Below, piece after piece: positions 33,520 through 41,699 of a DNA stretch of 64,000 nt. The stretch is from Arthrobacter sp. UNC362MFTsu5.1 (GTDB lineage Bacteria; Actinomycetota; Actinomycetes; Actinomycetales; Micrococcaceae). The position numbers were made by a program, and so were the translations under genes. The stretch lies in NCBI RefSeq assembly GCF_000685965.1, contig NZ_JMLE01000014.1:62001-126000 (forward strand), read 5' to 3'. The notes under the pieces are model-generated. The model ran no database searches. It had not been told where the DNA came from and was given only the letters and a program-made list of their open reading frames with translations. Position 1 is the first letter of the stretch, and every line of letters starts with the position of its first letter.

Positions 33520-35229
33520 ATGAAGAATCTGACCAAGATTGGCGGGGTGGCCGCTGTAGCGGCAGCGCTCGCGCTCACCGGCTGTGGCGGAGGCGGGACT
33601 CCCACGGGTCCCGACGCAGGCAAGGGCCAGGAAGCCGGCAGTGACCTCACCAAGCTGATCAGCATTAACGCCAAGGATGCCAAGGACCTGGAACCCGGCG
33701 GCACCGTGACGCTTCCGCTGGGCAACATCGGTCCGGACTTCAACGGCTTCTCCAACAACGGCAACAGCGCGGACAACACCGCACTGCACCGCCCCATCGA
33801 CCAGGCCGGCACCTGGGGCTGCTGGAACTTCGACTTCGACGGCACGGCGACTCCGAACAAGGACTTCTGCGAAGACGTCAAGAGCGAAGTCAAGGACGGC
33901 AAGCAGACCATCACCATCAAGGTGAACGAAAAAGCCACCTACAACGACGGCACGCCGATCGACGTCAAGGCCTTCCAGAACACCTGGAACATGCTCAAGG
34001 GCGAAAACAAGGACATCGACATCGTCAGCTCCGGCGCCTACGAGTTTGTTGATTCCGTGAAGGCCGGCTCCAGTGACAAGGAAGTGGTGGTCACCACCAC
34101 CCAGCCCGTCTACCCGCTGGATGCCCTCTTCACCGGCCTGATCCACCCGGCCGTGAACACTCCCGAGATATTCAACACCGGGTTCACCGGCGACATGCAC
34201 CCGGAGTGGATGGCAGGACCCTTCAAGCTGGACAAGTACGACAGCGCCGCCAAGACCGTGACCCTGGCCCAGAACGACAAGTGGTGGGGCAACAAGCCTG
34301 TCCTCGACAAGGTGGTGTTCCGCCAGCTCGAGAGCAGCGCTGCGATCGCCGCCTTCAAGAACGGCGAGATTGACGGCGTTTCCGCGAACACCATCACCCC
34401 GTACAAGCAGCTGGACGGCACCAAGGATTCCGAGATCCGCCGCGGCCAGCGGCTCTTCGCCGGCGGCCTGAATCTCAACGCGCAGAAGGCTCCGCTCACG
34501 GACGTCGCCATCCGTAAGGCAATCTTCACCGCCGTGGACCGCGAAGCCCTGCGCAAGGTCCGCTTCAACGGTCTGAACTGGGAAGAAACCAGCTCCGGCT
34601 CCATGATGCTGCTTCCGTTCTCCAAGTACTACCAGGACAACTACCCGGCCACGGAATCCGGTGCAGAAGCAGCCAAGAAGGTGCTGACCGATGCCGGCTA
34701 CAAGCCCAACGCTGCGGGCATCATGGAGAAGGACGGCGTTCCGGCCGCCTTCAAGATCAGCAACTTCGGCGACGACCCCACCACCCTGGCATTCGTGCAG
34801 ACCCTGCAGAAGCAGCTCCAGGCCGGCGGCATGGACGTAGGGATCGACCAGCGCGCCTCTGCCGACTTCGGCAAGGTCCTGGGCAGCCGCGACTTCTTCC
34901 TGAGCGTCTCCGGCTACACCGTGGGTGCCGACGCAACGGACGCCGTCAAGCAGTTCTACGACTCCAAGACCAACGAAAACGAGCTGGGCGACGCCGAGCT
35001 GGATGCCGAGATCAAGGCGCTCAGCAGCATTGAAGACAACGCCGAGCGCAACAAGGCGGCCATGGAAGTTGAAAAGAAGCACATGGCCAAGTACTTCTCC
35101 ATGGGTGTTGTGATGAACGGCCCGCAGATCTCCTTCGTCCGCACCGGCCTGGCCAACTACGGCCCGTCCCTGTTCAAGAGCCTGTCCCAGGTTCCGGACT
35201 GGACCACCCTCGGCTGGGAAAAGAAGTAA
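33520..35229 (+). CDS. Peptide-type substrate-binding lipoprotein (SBP family 5)
   Basis: 569 residues. Signal peptide with lipobox LALTGCGG, so it is anchored outside the membrane. The body has family 5 features: a KVNEKATYNDGTPIDVKAF-like segment, KYDSAAKTVTLAQNDKWWG, and RKAIFTAVDREALR. It delivers peptides or related ligands to the DppB/C permease encoded just upstream. AAGGGA precedes the ATG. Codon use is strongly G/C-ended, as expected for a highly expressed binding protein. Confidence 0.93.
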   Translation: MKNLTKIGGVAAVAAALALTGCGGGGTPTGPDAGKGQEAGSDLTKLISINAKDAKDLEPGGTVTLPLGNIGPDFNGFSNNGNSADNTALHRPIDQAGTWGCWNFDFDGTATPNKDFCEDVKSEVKDGKQTITIKVNEKATYNDGTPIDVKAFQNTWNMLKGENKDIDIVSSGAYEFVDSVKAGSSDKEVVVTTTQPVYPLDALFTGLIHPAVNTPEIFNTGFTGDMHPEWMAGPFKLDKYDSAAKTVTLAQNDKWWGNKPVLDKVVFRQLESSAAIAAFKNGEIDGVSANTITPYKQLDGTKDSEIRRGQRLFAGGLNLNAQKAPLTDVAIRKAIFTAVDREALRKVRFNGLNWEETSSGSMMLLPFSKYYQDNYPATESGAEAAKKVLTDAGYKPNAAGIMEKDGVPAAFKISNFGDDPTTLAFVQTLQKQLQAGGMDVGIDQRASADFGKVLGSRDFFLSVSGYTVGADATDAVKQFYDSKTNENELGDAELDAEIKALSSIEDNAERNKAAMEVEKKHMAKYFSMGVVMNGPQISFVRTGLANYGPSLFKSLSQVPDWTTLGWEKK

Positions 35230-35255
35230 CCATAGCCTGACAGCAGTAACGCCAG

Positions 35256-35308
35256 GGCCGGCATTCCCGTGATCTGTTCACACGAACTCTTCACGCGGGG
35301 TGCCGGCC
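35256..35308 (+). terminator. Probable terminator hairpin of the peptide transporter operon
   Basis: GGCCGGCA (35256-35263) pairs with TGCCGGCC (35301-35308); an inner CCCGTGA/TCACGCGGG adds partial pairing. Only TT follows, so this is a GC-rich, weak-tail terminator typical of actinobacteria. Confidence 0.45.
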
Positions 35309-35337
35309 TTCGCCGTCCCCGCGGGGGCGTGCGGGGG

Positions 35338-35343
35338 TAGCGT
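35338..35343 (+). promoter_or_regulatory. -10 box of a probable leaderless promoter
   Basis: TAGCGT, then 6 nt, then ATG 35350. Confidence 0.5.
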
Positions 35344-35349
35344 TGGACC

Positions 35350-36438
35350 ATGAGCACTGAAGCAACCCCCGGCACCGGCCCGGGCAAACCCGCGATCCGG
35401 ACGGCGGTCGCCGGCTTCGGCCTCTCGGGCCGCGTGTTCCACGCGCCGCTGATCGCCGCCAATCCGTCATATTCCCTGGACGTTATTTCAACGTCCGACG
35501 CCGGCCGGCAGGCTGAGGCGTCCGCCGGTTACCCTGCCGCCCGCCTCGTGAACACCCCGGCCGACATCCTGGGGCTGGCCGAGGACCTTGACCTGGTGGT
35601 CCTGGGGACGCCGCCGGCCACCCACTACCCGCTGGCGAGGGCCGCGCTGGAGGCGGGGCTCGACGTCGTCGTCGACAAGCCCTTTGCGGTGCGCAGCAGC
35701 GAAGGGCAGGAGCTCCTGGAGCTTGCCGCCCGGCTGGGGCGGGTGCTGACCGTCTTCCAGAACCGCCGCTGGGACGGCGACTACCTGACGGTGAAGGGCT
35801 TGCTGGAAAGCGGCGTGCTGGGCGGCGTGACCCGGTTCGAATCGCGGTTCGAGCGCTGGTCCCCGGAGGTCTCGAAGGCGTGGAAAGCGGAAGCCACGGC
35901 GGACGACGGCGGCGGGGTGCTCTTCGATCTCGGCACGCACCTCATCGACCAGTCGCTGCAGTTGTTCGGCCCGGCGACGGTGGCGCATGCGGAACTCCGG
36001 GCCCGGCGGCCGGGCGAAAGGACCGACGATGACGTGTTCGTGGCGCTGCAGCATGATTCGGGCGTGGTCAGCCACCTCTGGATGAACATGCTCTGCGCCC
36101 AGCAGGGACCGCGGTACCGGCTCCTGGGCTCCGAGGGCGGTTTTACCAAGCACGGCGTCGACCCGCAGGAGCCCTACATCGTGGCCGGCGGCAGCCCGCT
36201 CGACCCCGAATACGGCATCGAAGACACGGACTGGGCAGGGCTCCTGGGCCGGGACGGCCACCTGGACCGCCTGCCCACCGAGCGCGGCGCCTACCCGGAG
36301 TTCTACCGGCTCCTCGCGGCCAAGATCCACGACGGCGGCACGGCCTCGCCCCTGCCGCTGCCTGTGGACCCGGCCGGCCCCATCGAGGTCCTCAAACTCA
36401 TCGAACAAGCACGGGAACTGGCGACGGCGACGGCTTAA
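35350..36438 (+). CDS. Gfo/Idh/MocA-family oxidoreductase
   Basis: 362 residues. An N-terminal Rossmann fold (RTAVAGFGLSGRVFHAPLIA) binds NAD(P); VVDKPFAV contains the catalytic-type lysine of the EKP-like motif (here DKP); FDLGTHLIDQSLQLFG carries the conserved His and Asp. It oxidises or reduces a sugar or polyol of unknown identity. The start is fixed by a -10 box 6 nt upstream. It converges with the ald gene over a long inverted repeat. Confidence 0.9.
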   Translation: MSTEATPGTGPGKPAIRTAVAGFGLSGRVFHAPLIAANPSYSLDVISTSDAGRQAEASAGYPAARLVNTPADILGLAEDLDLVVLGTPPATHYPLARAALEAGLDVVVDKPFAVRSSEGQELLELAARLGRVLTVFQNRRWDGDYLTVKGLLESGVLGGVTRFESRFERWSPEVSKAWKAEATADDGGGVLFDLGTHLIDQSLQLFGPATVAHAELRARRPGERTDDDVFVALQHDSGVVSHLWMNMLCAQQGPRYRLLGSEGGFTKHGVDPQEPYIVAGGSPLDPEYGIEDTDWAGLLGRDGHLDRLPTERGAYPEFYRLLAAKIHDGGTASPLPLPVDPAGPIEVLKLIEQARELATATA

Positions 36439-36444
36439 CCAAAA

Positions 36445-36528
36445 CTGCGCTAGACGACAGACATCCGGCAGCGTGCGTCTAAGCGACGAAAGAGCGAGCA
36501 CGCCGAGGATGTGTGTCGTCCAGCGCAG
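36445..36528. repeat. Long imperfect inverted repeat between convergent genes
   Basis: The left arm 36445-36476 begins CTGCGCTAGACGACA and the right arm 36498-36528 ends TGTCGTCCAGCGCAG; about 31 bp pair with two mismatches and a small bulge around a 21-nt loop. It fills the gap between two converging genes. It may be a bidirectional terminator or a dispersed palindromic repeat element. Confidence 0.7.
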
Positions 36529-36544
36529 CCGGACGAACTAAGGT

Positions 36545-37663
36545 TTACGCGGAGACCAGCTCGTGCCAGTCGGCTACGAGCGGCAGGTTGTGCGCTTCGG
36601 AGACCGAGTGGTGCGCCACGTGGCCGGCGGCAATGTTGAGGCCGGCGGCCAGTGCGGGGTCCTTCTCGAACGCGGCCTTGACGCCGAGGTTGGCGAGGGC
36701 CACGCCGTAGCGCAGGGTCACGTTCGTGAGTGCGTACGTGGACGTGTTGGGAACGGCGCCGGGCATGTTTGCCACGCAGTAGAAGATCGTGTTGTGGACC
36801 CGGTAGGTGGGCTCCTGGTGCGTGGTGGGGTGGGTGTCTTCGAAGCAGCCACCCTGGTCCACGGCGATGTCCACGAGGACGGAGCCGGGCTTCATCCGGG
36901 AGACGAGTTCGTTGGTGACCAGCTTGGGTGCCTTGGCGCCCGGGATAAGCACGGAGCCGATCACGAGGTCCGCGTCCACCACGGACTTTTCGATTTCGTA
37001 CTTGTTGGACGCGACCGTCTTCAGCCGTCCCTGGTACAGGGCGTCGAGTTCGCGGAGGCGGTTGATGTTGATGTCCAGGATGGTGACGTCGGCGCCGAGG
37101 CCCAGGGCCATGGCGGCGGCGTTGGTACCGGCCACGCCCGCACCGAGGACAACCACCTTGGCGGGGCGGACGCCCGGGACGCCGCCCAGCAGTACGCCCT
37201 TGCCGCCGGCGGGTGCCATCAGCGAGGTGGCGCCGACCTGGACGGACAGGCGGCCGGCCACTTCGGACATCGGGGCCAGGAGCGGCAGGGTGCGGCCTTC
37301 CTGGACGGTCTCGTAGGCGATGGCGGTGACGCCCGAGTTGATGAGCTCGCGGGTCAGTTCCGGCTCGGCAGCCAGGTGGAGGTAGGTGAAGAGGATCAGG
37401 CCCTTGCGGAAGCGGTGGTATTCCGCGGCAATGGGCTCCTTGACCTTCATGACCATGTCGGCGCGCGCCCAGACATCGTCGGCTTCGATGACGATTTCGG
37501 CGCCGGCGATGGCGTATTCCTCGTCAGTGATTCCGGAGCCCAGGCCTGCGCCGCGTTCCACCAGAACGGTGTGGCCGTGGGTGCGGAATTCGTGGACTCC
37601 GGCGGCGGTGATGGCCACGCGGAATTCGTTGTTCTTGATCTCTTTGGGGACGCCGATGATCAT
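36545..37663 (-). CDS. ald: Alanine dehydrogenase
   Basis: 372 residues, the usual length. It begins [18 protein letters not shown], the conserved substrate-binding N-terminus; [10 protein letters not shown] carries the active-site lysine; [18 protein letters not shown] is the NAD-binding Rossmann loop; and [17 protein letters not shown] is diagnostic. It interconverts alanine and pyruvate plus ammonia with NAD. ATG 37663 is chosen for the GGAG upstream and the exact family start; the frame is open further upstream without support. It is divergent from a PucR regulator. Confidence 0.97.
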   Translation of the reverse strand: MIIGVPKEIKNNEFRVAITAAGVHEFRTHGHTVLVERGAGLGSGITDEEYAIAGAEIVIEADDVWARADMVMKVKEPIAAEYHRFRKGLILFTYLHLAAEPELTRELINSGVTAIAYETVQEGRTLPLLAPMSEVAGRLSVQVGATSLMAPAGGKGVLLGGVPGVRPAKVVVLGAGVAGTNAAAMALGLGADVTILDININRLRELDALYQGRLKTVASNKYEIEKSVVDADLVIGSVLIPGAKAPKLVTNELVSRMKPGSVLVDIAVDQGGCFEDTHPTTHQEPTYRVHNTIFYCVANMPGAVPNTSTYALTNVTLRYGVALANLGVKAAFEKDPALAAGLNIAAGHVAHHSVSEAHNLPLVADWHELVSA

Positions 37664-37712
37664 TTCTTGGGCTCCATCGTTGGTGGGCTTTGTGGGCCGG
37701 ATGTGCGGGGAA

Positions 37713-37727
37713 TCTGGTACTTCCAGA
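37713..37727. promoter_or_regulatory. Candidate operator at the ald promoter
   Basis: TCTGG-TACTT-CCAGA, a perfect 5-5-5 palindrome overlapping a TATTCT -10-like element of ald, about 50 bp before its ATG. The adjacent PucR-type protein is the obvious candidate ligand. Confidence 0.45.
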
Positions 37728-37886
37728 ATAAATCCGCATGTGAGGTAGCCGACACGATGCCGCAGTTCGGACAAGGTGTCTTCCGCTTGTTTCAGGGGTT
37801 TTCCCGCCCGCGGCCTAGACATCTGTCGAGTGGTGAAGCGTCAGGTGTCGCCTGGTGTCCGTTCACGTTCCGTCGGCGCCGGGCAG

Positions 37887-37892
37887 TAAGGT
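37887..37892 (+). promoter_or_regulatory. -10 box of a probable leaderless promoter
   Basis: TAAGGT, then 6 nt, then ATG 37899. Confidence 0.5.
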
Positions 37893-37898
37893 GGCACC

Positions 37899-39119
37899 AT
37901 GCACCAGCAGGATGTGGAACAGCTCGTTGAGCAGGTGGCCGAGAAGCTCGGCCGTGGACTTTCGCTGGAGGATCTCGACGGCGTCCTGCTCGCCTACAGC
38001 TCCAACCAGTCGCACGCGGACCGCGTCCGCGTGAACTTCCTGCTCAGCAAGCGTGTGCCGGCGGATGTGAAGGCGTGGCAGCTCTCGCACGGGATCGCGA
38101 CAGCGGTGCGTCCCGTCGTCGTGCCCGCCAACGAGGAGCTGGGCATGCTGGGACGCGTCTGCGTCCCGCTGCTGGTGCGCGGCTTCCGCGTGGGCTACCT
38201 GTGGGTGCAGCAGGACATCGAAGACCAAAGCGCGACGGCGATCCTCACCCAGCTGCCCGGCGTCCGGGACGAACTCGAGCTGCTGTCCGGACTTCTCCTG
38301 GAGTCGAACACCGCTGAATCGGAATTCAGGCGCCGCAGGGAGCAGGAGTTCCTGAGCGCGTGCCGGGGCGAAACGAATGCGGTGGCAGCTGTGGGCGGGT
38401 GGAAGGAAGTGCAGGGGCGCGGTCCGTGGCAGCTGGTCACCGTGCTCGACGCCGACGGCTGGGCGGAGGGATCCGATCCCATCGCCTCAACGCTGATCCA
38501 CCGTTCCGCGGCGCTGCAGGCCACCATCGGCGTGGACGCGGCGCTGTTCAGCGCAGGCACGGAAACACATGCGGTGGTCCTGTTCCGGGAGTCCACCGGG
38601 CGTGCGGCCCACGCACAGGTGCTGGTGCACTACCAGCTTGAACTCGCCAAGCGGTCCGGCCGGCCGGTGCGCCGGATCATCCTCGGCACGAGTGAGGGCT
38701 TCGCCAAGCCGCGCGAACTGGCGGATGCTTACGCCCAGTCCAGGCAGGCTGCCCAGGCCGCAGCCGTGGACCCGCAGCTGGGCGAGCTGGTGGATTGCCG
38801 GGCCACGGGCGTCTACCAGCTGCTGGCTTCGGCAGGCGGCGGCGCCGGGGCGTGGACCGACGCCGGCTCCGTCTACTCGCGCATCCTCGAAGACCACGAC
38901 CGGAACGGCGAGCTGCTCCCCGTGCTGGAACTCCTGTACGACAACGACGGGTCCGTGCAGGACGTCGCCACCAAGCTGCACCTGCACCGGAGCAGCATCT
39001 ACAACCGGCTGGGCCGCATCCGGCAGGTACTGGGCGTGGACCCGCTGAAGGGCATGGTTCGGCTGGAACTCCACGCGGCGCTCAAGGCCCGCCGCTGGTC
39101 CGGGCGGCCCCGGATTTAA
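37899..39119 (+). CDS. PucR-family transcriptional regulator
   Basis: 406 residues. An N-terminal GAF-like sensor part is followed by a central GGDEF-related region and the C-terminal PucR/CdaR HTH: ELLYDNDGSVQDVATKLHLH and RSSIYNRLGRIRQVLG. In Bacillus a PucR-type protein (AdeR) activates alanine dehydrogenase, and the divergent layout here suggests the same role (established precedent plus inference). In mycobacteria the equivalent role is taken by an Lrp protein instead. Confidence 0.9.
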   Translation: MHQQDVEQLVEQVAEKLGRGLSLEDLDGVLLAYSSNQSHADRVRVNFLLSKRVPADVKAWQLSHGIATAVRPVVVPANEELGMLGRVCVPLLVRGFRVGYLWVQQDIEDQSATAILTQLPGVRDELELLSGLLLESNTAESEFRRRREQEFLSACRGETNAVAAVGGWKEVQGRGPWQLVTVLDADGWAEGSDPIASTLIHRSAALQATIGVDAALFSAGTETHAVVLFRESTGRAAHAQVLVHYQLELAKRSGRPVRRIILGTSEGFAKPRELADAYAQSRQAAQAAAVDPQLGELVDCRATGVYQLLASAGGGAGAWTDAGSVYSRILEDHDRNGELLPVLELLYDNDGSVQDVATKLHLHRSSIYNRLGRIRQVLGVDPLKGMVRLELHAALKARRWSGRPRI

Positions 39120-39129
39120 CTCCCGGTCC

Positions 39130-40479
39130 CTACTCGCCGAAGACCTTCCGGGCCAGGAAGTCGTTGCGGAATTTATGCTCCGGGTCCATCCGTTCGGCAA
39201 GGTCCTTGAAGTCGGCGAAGCGCGGGTAGAGTCCTGCGAGCGAGTCGGCGCCCGCATGGAACAGCTTGCCCCAGTGCGGGCGGGCGCTGAATGGCGCAAG
39301 TGCCTCCTCCATCACCGGGAGCAGCTCCTCCACTTCGGCCTGCCGCTGCTTCCAGGTGAAGTGGAATCCCACCGAATCCTGGCCGTACGCCGTGCTGAGC
39401 CAGAGCCGGTCTGCTGCCACGGTGCGGATTTCCGACACGAGCAGCAACGGCGTGATCCGGTCCGAGAGGGCGCGCAGTTCCGCAATGGCGGCCACGGCGT
39501 CCTCGCGGCGGACGAAGAACTCGCTCTGGAGTTCCTCGCCACTGCTTGGCGTGAACGCCATCCGGAAGTGGGCCAGGCGCTCCGACCACGGCCCGGGGAC
39601 TCCGAGCTGCCCGGTGCAGTTTTCGGCCGAAACTCCGGGCAGGGGGTGCCTGGCAACCGTGGCACGGGTGCCGCCGAAGAACGTCCCGCCGCGGTACGCC
39701 GGCAGGCCGGAGCCGGCAGCGTCGGCGCCCGGCACGCGGCTCTTCAGCCAGGACTGGGCGAGGGCGTCACCGCTCCAGTCCGTAAACAGGCTGACGCTGT
39801 ACGCGCTGGAGGTGGCGGCGTCGAAATCCTCCAGCACCATCTCCCACGGAAGTGCTTCAAAGACGTCCTGCCGGACCATAAAGGTGGGTTCGATGTCCAG
39901 GGTCACCTTGGTGACCACGCCCAGCGCGCCGAGGCCCACGACGGCGCCGTCAAAGTCGGGCGAGCCGCCCCGGCTGAGATGGTGGACGGTTCCGTCCGCT
40001 GCCACGATTTCCAGCCCCGCCACGGAGGTTGCCAGGTTTCCGTTGGCATCCCCGGAACCGTGGGTGGCGGTCGCGATGGCGCCGGCCACGGAGATGTGCG
40101 GAAGGGAGGCGAGGTTGGGCAGCGCAAAGCCGTTGGTCTCCAGCTTTTCCGCGAGCGTGCCGTAGCGGGTCCCGCCGGATACCGTGACGGTGCGTGCGGC
40201 GGCGTCGATGCGGATGCCCGGGTCCAGGTCCTCCAGCGAGATAAGGGAGCCGGGGGAGTCGGCGATGTCGTTGAAGGAGTGCCGGGAGCCGAGTGCGCGG
40301 ATCTTCGAGGCGCCGGCCACCACTTCCTGGACTTCCTCGAGAGTGCGTGGGCGGTGGATGGCAGCCGCGGTGTAGCGGTAATTGCCGGCCCAATTCAGTT
40401 CCGGCACGGCCCCGCGGGTCATGCTGGAGCTGACCGGGTGGCTGTCCAGTCCGGGCAGTTCGGTGGCCTCAGTGCGCAT
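39130..40479 (-). CDS. FAD-linked alditol/xylitol oxidase-like enzyme
   Basis: 449 residues, VAO/PCMH flavoprotein family. IRALGSRHSFNDIADSPG near the N-terminus has His67, the residue that binds FAD covalently in Streptomyces alditol oxidase. LPHISVAGAIATATHGSG is the FAD-pyrophosphate site. ARPHWGKLFH near the C-terminus belongs to the sugar-1,4-lactone/alditol oxidase C-terminal domain. It would oxidise polyols such as xylitol, sorbitol or mannitol to aldoses with O2. ATG 40479 has AAAGGGA upstream. A mannitol uptake locus lies 3 kb away. Confidence 0.88.
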   Translation of the reverse strand: MRTEATELPGLDSHPVSSSMTRGAVPELNWAGNYRYTAAAIHRPRTLEEVQEVVAGASKIRALGSRHSFNDIADSPGSLISLEDLDPGIRIDAAARTVTVSGGTRYGTLAEKLETNGFALPNLASLPHISVAGAIATATHGSGDANGNLATSVAGLEIVAADGTVHHLSRGGSPDFDGAVVGLGALGVVTKVTLDIEPTFMVRQDVFEALPWEMVLEDFDAATSSAYSVSLFTDWSGDALAQSWLKSRVPGADAAGSGLPAYRGGTFFGGTRATVARHPLPGVSAENCTGQLGVPGPWSERLAHFRMAFTPSSGEELQSEFFVRREDAVAAIAELRALSDRITPLLLVSEIRTVAADRLWLSTAYGQDSVGFHFTWKQRQAEVEELLPVMEEALAPFSARPHWGKLFHAGADSLAGLYPRFADFKDLAERMDPEHKFRNDFLARKVFGE

Positions 40480-40624
40480 CGCATCCCTTTCGCGCCGGAC
40501 CAACGTCCACCGGCGGTTGTGTTATCGCTAACAATTCTGCTGACCGGGTCCGCCACGTGTCAATGGCATTCCGCCGTTCAGACGTAGGCCGGGATCCGGG
40601 GCGGACGCTGGCGATTGCGCCCGG

Positions 40625-40828
40625 CTATGACGAGCCGCCGTCGCGCTCGGCAGCTTCGCGGCGGCGCCGGGCTAGATGGCTTTCCAGGCCCTTGGAGACC
40701 GCGACGAAGGCCACGCAGCTCGCCGTAAACGCGGCCGTGTCGTTCAGTCCCATGACCCGTCCGAGGGCGGCAGTCAGCAGCATCGCGGCGAATCCCGCCA
40801 CAATATGCCACCCTCTGAACTTACCCAC
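40625..40828 (-). CDS. Small hypothetical membrane protein
   Basis: 67 residues, GTG start. Two hydrophobic stretches (HIVAGFAAMLLTAALGRVMG and AAFTASCVAFVAVSKGL) precede a basic tail (ARRRREAAERDGG). Support for the gene comes from a TACCCT box 6 nt before the GTG and from the absence of any better gene here. Function unknown. Confidence 0.55.
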   Translation of the reverse strand: MGKFRGWHIVAGFAAMLLTAALGRVMGLNDTAAFTASCVAFVAVSKGLESHLARRRREAAERDGGSS

Positions 40829-40834
40829 GAATAA

Positions 40835-40840
40835 AGGGTA
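40835..40840 (-). promoter_or_regulatory. -10 box of a probable leaderless promoter
   Basis: Minus strand TACCCT, 6 nt, then GTG 40828. Confidence 0.4.
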
Positions 40841-40926
40841 ACCCCGGCCTTTACGGCGTTTTGGCGAAGAACGGGGATCGTTGCTTGATCCTTATCACTG
40901 CTTCACAAATTGCGTCCGGCGCTACA

Positions 40927-41322
40927 TCAAACCCGCTCGTCGGGGCCGGCCGCCTTGGCCTTCTTCTGCGTTTCCAGCCATTCCATGACGGCCGCCAGCC
41001 TGATCCGCCGGTGCGTGCCGCGGTACTCCACGGGAATTTCCCCGCGGTCCGTCATATTGCGAAGGTACGTGTGCGAAATCCCGGCGAGTTCAGCGGCCTG
41101 GGAAGTGGTCAGCATTTCCTCAACGCTGCTGACCGTGACGGCTTCGCCGCGGCTGAAGCGGCTCAGGAGGTCCACGACGGCGTCCCGTGCCTGGGGCGGC
41201 AGCCGGTGGACCGTGCCGTCCACAAACACCGTGATGTCGTGACTGTCGTTAAGGGCGTGCTTCAGCTTCAAGGCTTCATCGCCGGGGAGCCCGGCGGTCA
41301 CGCGGGGAGCAATCAGTGCCAT
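40927..41322 (-). CDS. Excisionase-type HTH DNA-binding protein
   Basis: 131 residues. The C-terminal half carries a MerR/excisionase-like winged helix: EEMLTTSQAAELAGISHTYL and then EIPVEYRGTHRRIRLAAVME. The N-terminal half has an antitoxin-like segment (TVFVDGTVHRLPPQARDAVV). Proteins of this layout are often antitoxins beside a PIN toxin, but no PIN gene is adjacent. The start is supported by a -10 box 6 nt upstream. No mobile element is present around it. Confidence 0.85.
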   Translation of the reverse strand: MALIAPRVTAGLPGDEALKLKHALNDSHDITVFVDGTVHRLPPQARDAVVDLLSRFSRGEAVTVSSVEEMLTTSQAAELAGISHTYLRNMTDRGEIPVEYRGTHRRIRLAAVMEWLETQKKAKAAGPDERV

Positions 41323-41328
41323 GCGGAA

Positions 41329-41334
41329 ATCCTA
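41329..41334 (-). promoter_or_regulatory. -10 box of a probable leaderless promoter
   Basis: Minus strand TAGGAT, 6 nt, then ATG 41322. Confidence 0.5.
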
Positions 41335-41383
41335 GCGCCCCCGCGCGACCCGGCCTTGTCCTGTGATCCGGAAACCGGCGGCG

Positions 41384-41662
41384 CTATTCGGCGTCGAGGT
41401 CCGTCTCCAGGAGCGCGACCAAGGAATCCAGCGCCTGGTCCGCGCCGTCGCCGTCGGCCCGGAGTACCACGACGTCCCCCTTGGCCGCCCCCAGCGTCAT
41501 GAGCGAAAGGATGCTGGCGGCGTCGAGGGCCTCGTCCGCCGGCTCGCCCTGCATGGAAATGGTGACGTCAACGCCGGCATTGCCGGCCGCCTCGGCAAAA
41601 AGTGCGGCCGGGCGGGCGTGCAGGCCGGATCGGCTGGCGATGGTTGCGGTACGTTCGGGCAT
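41384..41662 (-). CDS. ptsH: Phosphocarrier protein HPr
   Basis: 92 residues. SRSGLHARPAALF contains His15, which takes the phosphoryl group from enzyme I; DAASILSLMTLGAAKGD is the conserved regulatory-site helix region. AGGAG lies before ATG 41662, 37 bp after the ptsI stop, so ptsI and ptsH form an operon in the order I-H (the reverse of E. coli). It feeds the mannitol EIICBA encoded on the opposite strand. Confidence 0.95.
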   Translation of the reverse strand: MPERTATIASRSGLHARPAALFAEAAGNAGVDVTISMQGEPADEALDAASILSLMTLGAAKGDVVVLRADGDGADQALDSLVALLETDLDAE

Positions 41663-41699
41663 TGCTTCTCCTGAAAGGGTTATGAGTGGGCGGCGGCCG

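Noticed and set aside
33463..35082. 539-codon open frame opposite the peptide-binding lipoprotein
   Set aside because: Val/Gly/His-rich antisense shadow of a clearly conserved lipoprotein gene.
40927..41322. Excisionase of a mobile element
   Set aside because: No integrase, att repeats or other mobile genes in the vicinity.
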